The notes: generated by a model not told the origin, from the letters alone. DNA of 64,000 nucleotides from Arctopsyche grandis (GCF_051622035.1 NC_135359.1:22292001-22356000); one strand, 5' to 3'; shown: positions 9,814 to 22,009, counted from the stretch's first letter. Numbers and translations are program-made.

Positions 9814-12800
9814 CTATAAATTTTTATTTAAAAAATCGTGCTGTCTCGAATATTCCCAAATGAATATGGATGCTGTAACATGAACATTCAGGGAGCGCAC
9901 CATTCCTTGCTGTGGTATTTCAACACAATCATCTAATATTCCTAATAAATCAGGTGAAATACCTTCTTTTTCGTGTCTGTAACAAAATAAAGTAAAAATT
10001 AAATTAGAAAAAAGAAAATGATTGCAAATATAATTGAACAAAACTTTCAATTTACCCCAACAAAAGTATCATATCTTTCGGGAATGCAAATTGAGTTAAC
10101 TTGACACTTGATGAAGATTGTTCAGCTCCAATAATTTTGTACCCTTTTCTTTTCATTTCCAGTAAATAATCTTTTAAATCAGACCCTGGTTGAACTTCGG
10201 AAATATTAACCCAATGCTCAGAAGATACACTGGCGACAAAGTACAGTAGAAGCATGAAAATATAGATTGAAATAATTAAACATAAAAAAAAGTAATTTAT
10301 TACCTTAAACTCTGAAATTGTTTATCTTGAATATATTTAGTGCTACTCATAACAAGCTGTTTCACACCAAAAACTTCACATGTACGTGATAGTCCCCCTA
10401 AATTTGGCAATTTATCGATCAAAGATGCTACTATTATTAAACCATTTTGACTATTTTCATTCTATTAAAACAATTAGAAAAATATTCAAATTGTAAATTA
10501 AGTTCGGTGAAAATAAAGCATAATAGATATAATTAATACGTATTTTATGCACTTACATTATTTTCTTGTAAAATACCTAAATCATTCAACATATTTTTCC
10601 ATGGAATAAATTTCTTTTGAATGTTCATCGTCTCTCCGTCATCTTTATCAAGAGCAATTGAAGTTTTATCATTGTTTTCTGCAGAATATGAACTATCAAT
10701 AAATGGTGGAAAGACAATTACATCAGCACAATCGAACGATACATTCGCTTTAATATCATCTAAATATTTTGAGTATGTTGAAGAGATCAATTCATCTGGA
10801 GTCACACCCACAAAACGTGGAATCCGATTGTAAATATTATCAACACTCAAGTGAAATATTATATCTAAGTGATTAACATAGAATTCCTCTTGAATTTTTT
10901 TTAAACTTTTCTCATTGGAGCTCATTTTGAAATTACTTACTATACTGTTGTTTAAAATGGCATACTTGTCTTTGTTTTCTACCGTTTCAACTAATTGATA
11001 TAATTTATATGTTAAATATTGAGCATTTAATCTAATATTAAATAACTGTCCCATCGTAAATGGCATATACGTATCCATTGCAAAAGCAAAATTTGTCCAA
11101 GCAAGACTTGAATTGATTGAACTCGATTTTTCGTTGGAATTTAGCCGATATGATAATTTTTTTTGCACAAGTATTATTTGATGTTTGACAACATGATAAA
11201 TGATCATAAAATAAGATAATTGGGGCAGATTTAACAATTCAAACTCATCGACATTATCTTTCAATGATTTTTCCTGAAACCCAAAAGTATGCATTTAATA
11301 GAATATTTAAATTACATCATACACATATGTAACGTTAGTTTTAATTTACTTACACTGTGGACCAAGTGCAATGAGATATACCATTCAGCTAACATTCTTA
11401 CACTAATATGATGCGGTTGATTGGTCAGTATTTTAATACACCAATTACATATTTGGAGAGTCGTCAAGTTACTCGTTGATTTCCACGATAAAAGCAATGC
11501 TTGCAAAACTCTAAGTAAAATTCTATGGTTCATTGAGTTGCCATGATACCGATGTTTGAGTTTCAATACAAGGCAAGCATTGTGTTTAAGTTCTTCTGTA
11601 ATTGCAGCATGAAAAGCAGTATCTTGACGTATTAATATTTCTAGTCCACACACTTTTACTTCTTCGGTAGGATTTAGTATACTAGAATTAAAATCAAAAT
11701 GTTAATCATAATCAATTATTAAGCTTATAATATATATGTATGTAGGTGTAGATTGTGTACTCACTAATCACAGGAATTCATAAAAGATAATTGAGATTCA
11801 AAAAAATGGCAAACATCAGATTCGATCCTGAAAGTTAATCATCAGATATTTAATGTATATTATCACCATAATAATTTATAATTAATTTACACATATCAAA
11901 TAAATTTACCTTTGATCTTTTCTAGGAACGTTTCCAAACAGCAATGCCCTAACAATTAAAGGAAGCAATACCTCCAAATCGTTGTTGGCCAGCTTTGAAG
12001 ATATTGCTTTCATCATTATGCATACAGCATACGGAGAGACTTCGCCAAAGTCAAACAGCCTGTTTCCAAAATTGATCAGAACCGGATGCATATTTGTGGA
12101 TTGGAATACACTTTCGTTGAACAACAATGCGACAAATTCTCTAAGGCTTCTTTTGAATTGTTCATTCTTTCGTACTTCCAAAATCTCTTTCCACATTTGA
12201 TCCAATAAGATGTTTACTTCGTGCCACATTTCTTCTTTAATCATTTTCTCCAACACAATACTTGAAAATTTTACGATGGAAATTATACACCCACTTCCAC
12301 CTTTTTCCAAAAAGTCGTGGACATTTTTGTTAACGTCTATTACAGTGTCTCGGGTCCACGTATCCATCAATTTATAATATGAATAATATATTTCACAACA
12401 AGTTTGATTAAAGGCTGATACAATTCTACCATTTACTTCTCTGTCGTTCGCTATAATCGACGACATGGCACTATTAATGGCCCCAAAGAAATCGTTTATT
12501 ACATTTTTTTTATCATTTATACTGAAATATTCACGGCTTTCAATAAATGACGCAGTAGTACACAAAACCTTGGCAGCAAAATATTTTTGAACGAGATCAA
12601 TAGTCGGTAATTTTAGTATTACAATTGCCTTATCTATTACATATTTCATACTTGTATATAGTAAAATATTTATATTTTCACATTGTAATAGATTGTTAAA
12701 AGTCTCTATACATTGATTCACCAAATCAAAATCATCAATTTGGGTAGTAGTTTGCAAACGTCTAGATAGATAATTTGCAACTGAATCACACTGGCTTGTG

Positions 12801-15800
12801 ATGCATTCGATAAATCTTTTGTCATAGCTTGAATTGTTTGTTTGTAGCATGACAAAAAAATTGCTAACTAGGAAATATGCGGAATCAAATTGATCATTTG
12901 AAGCGTATGATCGTTTGTCACACTCTTTTAAAAGCGAAAGTTTTGTTTTGAAAAAGCCAATGGTTTCATCGACGTTCAAAACAGAGGCATCTAAAAGTAT
13001 CAATATTAGTTTTGATAGACTTTTCGCATTCAAAGTCGATTCCTTATCAGATGCGTTCAGTAAATTTACACCCATTTCAATTGTGTGATCTTTGTAATAT
13101 AATTTCTTCATTAATATGGTCAATTTATTCCACACATCCATATTCCTTTGGAGTGATTGCTCGGGAAATATTGAAATCACCCGTTGAAAATCCTCAGTTT
13201 TGGGAAATGAATTTGTTTGATTTATATAAAAATTGAGCATACAATGTTGAGTGGCTGTTTCAAGCAGAGGATTATTGGCAGGATAATTTATCAAGAATTC
13301 TTGAATGTATGTTTGAATGTTTTCGTTTTGTATTGAATCTATATTGTCAATAGATGATAGAACAAAACTCAAGCAACATCTTGGAACTGATGAGGTTGAC
13401 TCAGCGGCGAGACAGCGAATGATGTTCATCAATGTTTCCTTTTGACTTAGAAACTGTTTCAGTAGAGAAAAAGTATTATTTTTATCGAATTTAAAGAAAT
13501 CTTCATATATAAAAATTTTATTTAATGCTCGAAGTAGTTGTTTATAAGGAAAGGACATTAAATATTGAGCATTAGACTTCTTTGTGATTGCAAGTTCTAA
13601 AGATTTTTTGACAATAGAATCTGTTTCATGCATAAGTGCCCGTTTCAACGCACAATTATACCACGATGGATGAAGCATTTCCAATTTGGGTAACAAATTT
13701 AATGCCGAATTCACTAAATGAGATTGCTTTTCTTCAAGAGTTTCCATTATAATAAAAAAACTTTTCCAACTATTTTCAAAATCAATCTTTTCTTCAGTCT
13801 TATACTTAAAATACTCATGGTCATCATTGCTTAATTTTACACTTATATTCATATCACTTTCTAATGCAAAATCTACAGCTCTTTTTCCAAGATATACACA
13901 GTACTTTCGAAGTAAACTATCATCACTGGCGATTCCATTCTGAATTATTTTCCAAAAGTCTACATTTTTAATAATAGAAGATCTTACATTGTACAAGCTA
14001 TCCTGATTTGAAACGCGTGGAAAATAAAAATCTGATAATACGCATATTGTCAAAACATCATTGGCATGCAGATTATCTATATTGGCGGAAACTTTTTGCC
14101 ATATAACATTCAAAAATGTAACATCTTGACAGCATTTAATTATTTGGGGAACAGTTTTCGAAAATATATTTATTTATTTATTTATTTATTTATTTATTTT
14201 AATATACAAGTATACCACAGAGTCTTTACAGGTCACCCCAATATGACACTGTGGCCAGACAATACATAAAAGATCAAATACATAAGAAAAAATAAAACAA
14301 CAATAATAGAAAAACAAATAAAATAAAACATTTAAAAAATTGTACATAAAAATTAAAAATTGAAAAATTGAGAATTAATAAATTGAAAAATCAAAAATGA
14401 AAATAATACACAAAAAAAAAAACACATATATAAATAGTTTAAATTGAATTAAAAGTAAAAAACAGTAAAAATACGGATAGATTATCCGGTGAAATATTGA
14501 AAATATCAATGTGATTGCTGACCAAATTCAAGCAGCGTAAGACTCGAGCGATTGGTGAAAAAGCAAGAACATTAGTTCTTGCTTTAATAGTTTGGAACAA
14601 TGGACGCAATCGATAATCAATGAGGCGAGATGGAACCCAAAATTTCATTTCTTCCAATATAGTTGGGTTGTAAATATCACCTCTTAATAATTTGAAGAAA
14701 TGACACACAAGATGCATATCCCGCCGATGAGATAGGGAAGTATAGCCAACAGAACCTTGCACAAAAGCACTAGGAAACAGTTGAGGGTAGTATCCAAACT
14801 CCCTCATATATAGATAGCGGAGGAACTTCCTTTGAACTCTTTCAATTTTTAGAGAGTGAGTTAATTCACTGGGACTCCATATAATGGCATCAGATTCCAA
14901 AATGCTTCGGACCAATGCGTTATAAAGAAGACGCAAAACTCTTAAATTATTGAAATTGTGAGCATTACGTAAAACGAAACCCAGCATCTTTGAAGCTTTA
15001 TTGCACATATTGGAAATATGGATACCAAACTTCCATCTGCTCTCAAACGTAACGCCAAGGTCTTTTTTGGATAATGTTCTACACAGTGGAGTTCCACCAA
15101 GATTATACTGATATAAGGTGGGGTTAGAAGACCGAGAAAAAGACATAATATTGCATTTACTAACGCTAAGAGGTAAATGATTATTAGTCGCCCAGCACCA
15201 TAAAGAGTTCAAATTACTCTGAAGGACCTCACAGTCAGAAACACTATCAATTTTCATGAATAACTTGAGGTCATCAGCATATAGTAAAAAATTTGAATCT
15301 GAAAGTACCGAGCCAATATCATTCACATATATTAGAAACAGTAAAGGTCCCAAATTAGAGCCTTGGGGCACGCCAGAAGATGTGAGGTATACATCAGAGA
15401 AATGGCCATCAAAACAAACAAACTGACGACGATTACTTAAATAAGAAGTAAAAAAATCAGTAAGATTATCCGATAGACCAAAATTGGCCAATTTCTTAAT
15501 AAGTATTGAATGATCAACCTTATCAAAAGCTTTAGCAAAATCGGTATAGATCACATCAACTTGATGCCCTGCATCTAGCGATTTAGTAATGAAGTTTGTG
15601 AAAGACAAAAGATTAGTAGTCGTAGAGCGTGCTGAACGAAAACCATGCTGTTGGTCTATGATAAACCGACTGCAATGGTTATAAAGTAATCTCTGCAAAA
15701 TTATTTCGAATAATTTGGCTGGAGCCGAAACAATGGCTATTGGTCTGTAATTATTAATAAAAGATTTATCGTCATTTTTGTGAATTGGAGTGACTTTGGT

Positions 15801-16928
15801 GCATTTCCAAGAGTCAGGGAACAGAGAATATTTCAGTGATAAATTATAGATATGAAGCAAGGGATATAACAAACTGGACTTGCATCCCTTTAAAACAAAA
15901 TCGGGAATAAAGTCAGGACCAAAAGATCTATTAGGTTTCAGCTTCTGGAACCCATACTCCATATCACTGATATTAAATTCAAATACTGACAGAATGAAGG
16001 AATGACTTATTTGAAACTTATTATTTGAAGATTGAGTGAATGAGTCTACAAATGCAGATTTAAAATGCTCAGCAAAACCCTTAGCGATATCTTTCGAACC
16101 TGAGAACGACTCATCACCATTGAACATCATTGTCAAATTCGAATTGTTATTATGTTTAGAATTTATAAAGTTCCAAAATAATTTTGGGTTTATGGAAATG
16201 GAATCTTCACATTTCTTAATGAAGTCAGCGTGACAAATTGAGATCAATTTTTTGGAATGAGAACGCAACTGACAGAATTCAACGTAATCATGTGAGTCCT
16301 TAGTGAACTTCCAGCGTTTGTGCAAGTAACATTTACGACTGATGACTACGATTAATTCAGCTGAGAACCAACTATGATTGTCGATTCTCTTATCTCTACT
16401 CTGTATTAAATTTCCGAATTCGAAACGTAAAAATCTAGAATTCAATATATAGCCATTCTGCAAGCAAGTAGCAATCAAGTCATCAAATATTGTTAAATAC
16501 ACAATACACTTTGCAACATTTTCGTCAGCAACAGGTTTTTTGTATGTGTTCAATTCAGATATCAACTGTTGTGTTATGTGCTCAACATTGTTGGTCAAAC
16601 TTTTTTTGTTTAACATTAGAGAGTGGGAAAAGATTTTCAGCAGCAAGTCGAAATTTTCATCAGTGTTTTCAGGTATTTGAAGCAATTGTTGTAAGACGTA
16701 GTCGATAATAACGCCATTCTCGCAATCTTCGTCCTCTTGCAGGCACAACATAAGCTTGTACTTTATATAAACCAAGAGCGTGTTGAGCTGACGAATGCTT
16801 ATGTGTGATTTTGAAATGATTTTATCAATTCCTTGGTCAATAACATATTCATCCAAGTGCAAGGTGTCAAGTACAGATAAAATATCGTCTTCTTCCAGCA
16901 ATTTGGACAACTGATAAACACCACTCAT
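9814..16928 (-). CDS. TARBP1: tRNA (guanosine-2'-O)-methyltransferase TARBP1, exon 1 split by a retrotransposon
   Basis: Exons on the minus strand: 16928-11910 (interrupted by the element at 16443-14170), 11827-11765, 11681-11354, 11273-10557, 10461-10304, 10229-10056, 9976-9814. Without the insertion and one target copy the coding length is 4341 nt (1446 aa); human TARBP1 is about 1621 aa. The N-terminal ~1280 residues look helical and repeat-like. Residues 1283-1446 are the SpoU/TrmH SAM-dependent methyltransferase with the three knotted-fold motifs: [13 protein letters not shown] (1302-1314), LLLGHEKEGIS (1390-1400) and [16 protein letters not shown] (1411-1426). All motif residues are present, and all introns are GT-AG in phase. 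Known role of the family (yeast Trm3, human TARBP1): 2'-O-methylation of G18 in the tRNA D-loop. In this haplotype the reading frame is broken after residue 161 by the element, so a normal full-length product is not expected unless the insertion is spliced out. Confidence 0.93.
14170..16443 (-). mobile_element. jockey-like non-LTR retrotransposon, 5'-truncated, inside TARBP1 exon 1
   Basis: The element is read on the minus strand, starting GAATTCTAG at 16443 and ending in an (AAATA)n-type tail at 14170-14200. A perfect 7-bp target duplication, ATATATT on the minus strand, lies at 16444-16450 and 14163-14169. It lacks the endonuclease and any ORF1, which is the usual result of incomplete target-primed reverse transcription. 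About 270 bp of A-rich 3'UTR follows the RT stop. Related 3' ends occur at 28013-28430, 42125-42490 and 48770-49360. Confidence 0.92.
14439..16443 (-). CDS. reverse transcriptase of the inserted jockey-like element, fused in frame to TARBP1 residues 1-161
   Basis: This is 668 codons without a stop. It opens in the linker before the RT domain ([13 protein letters not shown], then [12 protein letters not shown]). RT motifs follow: [76 protein letters not shown] and the catalytic [10 protein letters not shown] at 15285-15250. The C-terminal segment [22 protein letters not shown] is typical of the clade. No start codon of its own is needed, because the frame is continuous with the TARBP1 start at 16928 (829 aa in total). 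The endonuclease is missing, so the copy cannot move by itself. The uninterrupted RT suggests a young insertion. Confidence 0.92.
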
Positions 16929-17120
16929 TCTGATGTTGTCACAATATCAAGTTTTCAGGTGTAATGAAAAATTTAACTTATTTGACATTGAAGATATTGC
17001 GGTAACCTCTAAACGTCAAATCCACATGGAAGAGAAAAAAACTTGGCCGTAAGGAAATGTAATATGTCTACCATGCATCACTTAAGATTTCCTAAAATTT
17101 TAGGCATAAAAATACTGTAA
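16929..17120. promoter_or_regulatory. TARBP1 5' flank
   Basis: About 190 bp between the TARBP1 start codon and the Harbinger element; it must hold at least the TARBP1 5'UTR. No TATA box or clear initiator was seen. Confidence 0.35.
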
Positions 17121-17927
17121 AGGCCTGTTCATACTTAACAGCACTGCACGGCTTCAGCACTGCACGACTCCGTTTCAAATATGTCATTTTATTACATTTC
17201 TATTCATATCTACCTACACGTCGCGGTCACGTCACGTCACGTTTACAGCAATTTGGCCGAGTGCAAGGCAAAATCGGCTTACTTATACATTAGAGGCCAT
17301 GACGTATTGTCGTATTGTCGAGTACATGCAATATGAATGCATACACGTGCATTCGTAGCTACGCGTCAGAATACAAGTCAGCAAAAATGTTTCGACGTTT
17401 ATCGAACGAAAAATTATATATAATCGCGTTGTTGTTGGAAGAAGAAGCTCAAGAAGGCAATAAAAAATCACGGAGGCGTTTTGATGTGCATCCAATGTTA
17501 AAAAATAGAAAAACTGAAGGAGAGTGTTGGACACTGTATAAGGAGCTTGTGGATGATGGACAAAATTTTTTAAATATTTCCATAAAAAATTTAAATTTTT
17601 TTTAAATATTTGCGCCAAAACCATGTCGAAAGATTGAACAGCTGTCAACTGTCACTATCGATAATTGGTCCAAAACAGCAAAGCGGCAGACTCATGGCAC
17701 GTAATTCGCGTGTATATTTCCACGATGGCCAAAAAAACGGATACGATACGTTGACGAATGTTGCTGTAAGGTATGAACAGGAAATGTCGGGTACTGCTGT
17801 AAGCCTGCCGTGACGTAAACGTGACGGTTGGTATGAATATACCCATACAAAATGTACCAAAGAATACTTTTCGTACGGCCGGATACATGCTGAAGTCGGT
17901 ACGTGCTGACTAGGTATGAACAGACCT
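17121..17927 (+). mobile_element. PIF/Harbinger element, internally deleted
   Basis: The terminal inverted repeats are AGGCCTGTTCATAC and, on the right, GTATGAACAGACCT. They are flanked by the 3-bp duplication TAA (17118-17120 and 17928-17930) typical of PIF/Harbinger. Bases 17387-17575 encode the N-terminus of a HARBI1-like nuclease: MFRRLSNEKLYIIALLLEEE, then RRRFDVHPMLKNR and TLYKELVDDGQNF. The DDE domain is gone. The 807-bp element fills most of the space between the divergent genes TARBP1 and AGK. Confidence 0.85.
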
Positions 17928-18117
17928 TAATAGGTACCGTTTTCAGTTTATTTTCATACTAAAAATATTAAATGAATGCTGAAAATAAAGTAAGATACTG
18001 AGTAACTGTTAAAATTTCGGTTAACGTATTTAAAATATTGATGTAATGATTGCAAACTAAAAATTTTCGGTAAAAGGATTATTGCGCAAATTGTGATCGC
18101 GCACACGAAAATTGTTG

Positions 18118-18262
18118 CCACAAACATCGCGAATACGGAATATCTGGCACTCGAGTTATTGTTAGTACAGTATTTCGCGTAATTTCGCTGGCACCCAAAA
18201 ACTCAATCAATTGATGGAAGTTTTTAGGTGCCAGATGTTCCGTGATTGAGATATTAGTGACG
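18118..18262. repeat. imperfect inverted repeat upstream of AGK
   Basis: Two nested inverted pairs. The inner pair is GGCACCCAAAAACT with AGTTTTTAGGTGCC around a short loop. The outer pair is ACGGAATATCTGGCAC with GTGCCAGATGTTCCGTG. It lies about 180 bp before the AGK start codon. It could be a MITE relic or promoter structure. Confidence 0.45.
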
Positions 18263-18439
18263 TTCGAGAGCTCGCTTTTTGCGGAATAATCACCGAACCG
18301 TATTTTCTTACATTAAGCCATGGCCATAAAATAGACTGCTTAGAACCGCACAAGGTATATTGAGGTTATTTTGACGTTTGCCAATGAATCTGTCAGTAGT
18401 TTTTATCATATAAATTTAAGTCATATATTGTATTAAACA

Positions 18440-19840
18440 ATGGCTTTTATAATTAAAACTTATAAAACACTACGTAATAATTGGAAAAAATCGACATTTG
18501 GTGTAGTTGTGTTAACATATGCAGTCAATCGTGTTAAAACTAATTATGAGTAAAAATAATATTTTGGTAATTCGCTTATATGTTATATTACCTTTATATT
18601 ACATTTAATTTTATTTTTAGAACAAATTTATTCATGCGAGCTTGTTGTGAAGAAGCGGCTAAGTATGGTGAAGAAAATTTGCCTGTTTCCCGTAATCCAC
18701 GTTCCATCACTGTAGTATTAAATCCAGCTGCTAATAAACGCAAAGCAAAAACAGAGTATGAAAAATATTGTGATCCTTTATTTCATCTGGCCGGTATCAG
18801 TGTGAATCTTGTGCAGACCAATTACGAAGGGCATGCTAAAGATTTAATGGAAAACTTACCAGAAAATGAATGCGTGGTAATTGCTGGTGGAGATGGAACT
18901 TTATGTGAAACGATCACAGGTAAACATTCATTATATTGCTAATTTATTGTTTAAATTTTTTCAATGATTATTTATTTTCATTGTAGGTATTTTACGTAAG
19001 GAAGAAACAAATTGTAAACGATCCGTTGGCATCTTACCTCTTGGACAAATAAACTACTTCGGGAATAACATGTTTCCGCTCGGCGATAATTTGAGTAAAG
19101 TTCGTCAGCTCACAGATGCAACAATGGCTATTATCAAGAATGAAACTCAATGGCAAGATGTAATGAAAATCGAAGCTATCGAAACAGAAGGAGAACGTCC
19201 TGGAAAACCCATATTTGCTGTTGGACATATCGAATGGGGAGCGTTTCGCGATGCATTTGTAAAACGAGATAAGTATTGGATTTACGGAGGCCTCCGGGAC
19301 TATGCTACTTTCTTATTCAACGGTTACAAAAGTTCATTGTGTTGGGAATGTAAAGGTACATTGAAATTTACACCACCTTGCCCTGGATGTAATAACTGTA
19401 GATTACCCGAACCACCCAAAAAGGGCAGATGGTTAGATATATTCCTTCCTACAGTAGATAAGTCACCTAATAAAAATTTTGAACATATTATAAACGAAAA
19501 TTGTTCTATTGCCGAAGAAGTGTGCTTTAAAACTACAGAATTGAATATAAAACCTAAAAGATTAAATGACAATTCGCCACCTCATTTATCTATAGCTTTA
19601 GGAAAAATGGGCCTCGGTTATTTTGATTTTGTATCTGAAGGATGGAAACGAGTTAAAAATGGACTTCCAGATGATGTCAAAGATATTCAAGTGCGCACTG
19701 TTGAATTATTACCTTTAAATATTTCAAAACCAGAAAAAGAAGTATGGATCAACATTGATAATGAAGAATTTGAAGTTAAACCTATTAAAATCACTTTATT
19801 ACCGAACGCTATTAGTATATATTGCAAAAAAAGTGATTAA
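18440..19840 (+). CDS. AGK: acylglycerol kinase, mitochondrial, 3 coding exons
   Basis: Exons 18440-18549, 18621-18919 and 18987-19840 give 1263 nt (420 aa plus stop; human AGK 422 aa). Both introns are GT-AG and in phase. Residues 1-36 (MAFIIKTYKTLRNNWKKS, then a hydrophobic stretch) match the AGK mitochondrial N-terminus. The diacylglycerol-kinase catalytic region follows: SITVVLNPAANKRKA (about residues 58-72), TNYEGHAKDL, then VVIAGGDGTLCETITG with the nucleotide-binding GGDGT at 126-130, and later GILPLG and WGAFRDA. Known role: it phosphorylates mono- and diacylglycerol to lysophosphatidic and phosphatidic acid, and in vertebrates it is also a TIM22 subunit. Residues around 245-265 form a Cys cluster, CWEC then CPGCNNC, that I do not recall from the human protein. 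It is divergent from TARBP1. Confidence 0.94.
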
Positions 19841-20090
19841 GTTGTTTACTTGACTTCATATTTGTCATACTATACATAAATGTTGCTATTTAAAATGTAA
19901 TAATGTATTATATTAAAATGATTATTAAAATTCCTGTTATTATTACGCTTAATTGTCTCATGTTCCTTCTTCAGAATTTGATTTTACAGAGGCTTTTTAC
20001 TTATTTGTGATTTAAAATTTGAAAGATGTATTCTATGTATTATATTGTGCAGTTTTTTATTGCTGCCTTTCAACCTGGAAGCAGTCATTG

Positions 20091-20096
20091 AATAAA
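20091..20096 (+). terminator. candidate AGK polyadenylation signal
   Basis: AATAAA about 250 bp after the AGK stop codon, the first canonical hexamer on that strand. Confidence 0.45.
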
Positions 20097-20099
20097 AAT

Positions 20100-21260
20100 C
20101 TGTGCGTAACCGTCCCGTCGCAATTTATTCGAACAATTTAATTATCAGAAGCAGTATGGTGCTTTCGGATGGTGTTATTACAATTGCAAATATGATATGA
20201 TGGCGTGCGTGAGCGACATTGCACTCGTGGCCGCCGCAGACTGCCATATATCCTCAGTCTCAGCATGTGGTACAGAGCCCTGTAGGTGTTGCATGCGATC
20301 AGCTATTGCACCTTATTTATTATCACAAATCCCGTTCGACCGGGTTAAAGTTCATATTGACCACCGTTCGAATCTAATGTAAATTGGCTGTTTGTCTTTG
20401 GTAATTTATCACCTGTATGTGTGTGAAATGGGAAGATATCCATTGGTGGGTGGTGAAATTATTTCCAGACTTTTTGTACTTGAATCATTGTGAATTGGAT
20501 ATTGGTTTGATGTATTCTCACTGTGGGCTGTGAAATTAAAGTTTATTTACAAAACAATTATAATAAAATGACTTCTATATACATATGTGAGTGATGCAAT
20601 GTTTATTACATACATATAATATTTTCCCATATATGTAAGTAGTAAGAGGCATAAGGATACTTGTAACATTATGAGGCAATAATGTCACTCTAGACATGAA
20701 AGTAATATCTACAATAAACAGATGGCGCTACAAATTTAATCGAAAATGTAACTTCTTATGAACTCATGAACCTACATTAGATCAGTTCACCCTTTAGAGA
20801 CTTTAATTCGATAAATATCGACTAATTAGTGAACTGCAGATATTTAGTGTACTGCATACTAAGAATGCCTGTTTGGTTGCTAGGCGTAACTTTTCAATTT
20901 TGTATCGCCAAATTAAGCACATGACCATCTCATGGACTTGTCCGTATATGGTTTTTGGAAAAGGTCGGAGTCCGAGATCAAAGATTTAATCAGTTTACCA
21001 AACCAAAAGTCTCTATTTTCAACATTCATCTGGCTGAACAACGATGGAGCAATACTCATATTTTTTTATATTCATCATACATAATATTAAAATATGGTTG
21101 ACCAAACAACTAGGTTAAATAAATTGAAATCTACCTCAGTCATATTCTAGTTGTAAATTTTGACATTTTTTTTTACTAAGCGTTTATTTTATTTATTTTT
21201 TGTCAATATCGCATTTCTTCAATTATAATATTTAGCAATGTTGTGTCGAAAATAAAACGT
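20100..21260. other. no gene seen downstream of AGK
   Basis: AT-rich sequence with only short chance ORFs. I recognised no repeat family and no RNA gene. Confidence 0.4.
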
Positions 21261-21268
21261 CTACACCA

Positions 21269-21849
21269 CGAGCTCCCAACCAGCGGGGAATTCCCCTTCA
21301 GGAGGGGGGGGGGGGTTTAAGGGGATAAACTGCTGAATTGCTTGGATTCTTATTCTTATTTTTTTCTCATCAAACTTTATATTAAAAAAATTCACACTTT
21401 TTTATATACACACATTTTCACGTTTCAAAGTTTTGTCAAATGATTCTAAAAACCAGCAAATTTGAAGCAATATTTTGAAGTACATACGTATATTCATCCA
21501 CAACACAAGGATATGCTTTAAAAAAACGATCGGAAGAATGTAAGATATAATATAATATTTTGTCAGACCAATGAGCGAAGTGAAATATAGAAGAGCCTTA
21601 TAAAAAAATACAGCTGGATTCAACGGATGATTTAAAAAAAAAAGCGAAAATATTATTGAAGCTTCTTACGTTGTATCACTAGATATAGCAAAGCAGAAAA
21701 AACCACATATATACCTGCAATTGTGGAAACTTTGATCAAACCCTGCTTTCTCAAAATCGTGGAAATTGTATTGGAGAAAAAAAGGGGGGGGGGGGATTAT
21801 ATTCTAAATGATGGTGAAAATGGGAATGGAGTAAAAATGTTGGGAGCCC
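21269..21849. mobile_element. possible hAT-type non-autonomous element
   Basis: The left end carries GAGCTCCCAAC and the right end GTTGGGAGCCC, an inverted pair of 10-11 bp. The 8-bp word CTACACCA lies immediately outside both (21261-21268 and 21850-21857). G-rich runs lie near both ends (near 21305 and 21785). No transposase was seen. The exact element edge is uncertain by 1-2 bases. Confidence 0.5.
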
Positions 21850-22009
21850 CTACACCACCAATTTGGAATTTTTTTCATTGTTTCATTTGCCAAAATAATG
21901 GAATTGGAAGGAGCTGTCTGAGAAGAATCTGAGAAGTTTATAAATTAGTATTAGTATGTGACTTTTTTAAATTGTATATATCATCGCGACGACGTCAAAT
22001 TATAAACCA

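Noticed and set aside
13012..13236. Plus-strand ORFs inside TARBP1 and the RT (also 11982-12200, 16036-16233, 16490-16708)
   Set aside because: They lie antisense to well-supported coding frames and have no motifs of their own.
16430..16460. Alternative target duplication TTTCGAA for the TARBP1 insertion
   Set aside because: Removing the element at that word leaves TARBP1 out of frame with a quick stop; ATATATT gives an exact in-frame join.
14439..16928. The 829-codon ORF as a normal host gene
   Set aside because: Its first 161 codons are TARBP1 and the rest is a retrotransposon RT; the target duplication marks the join.
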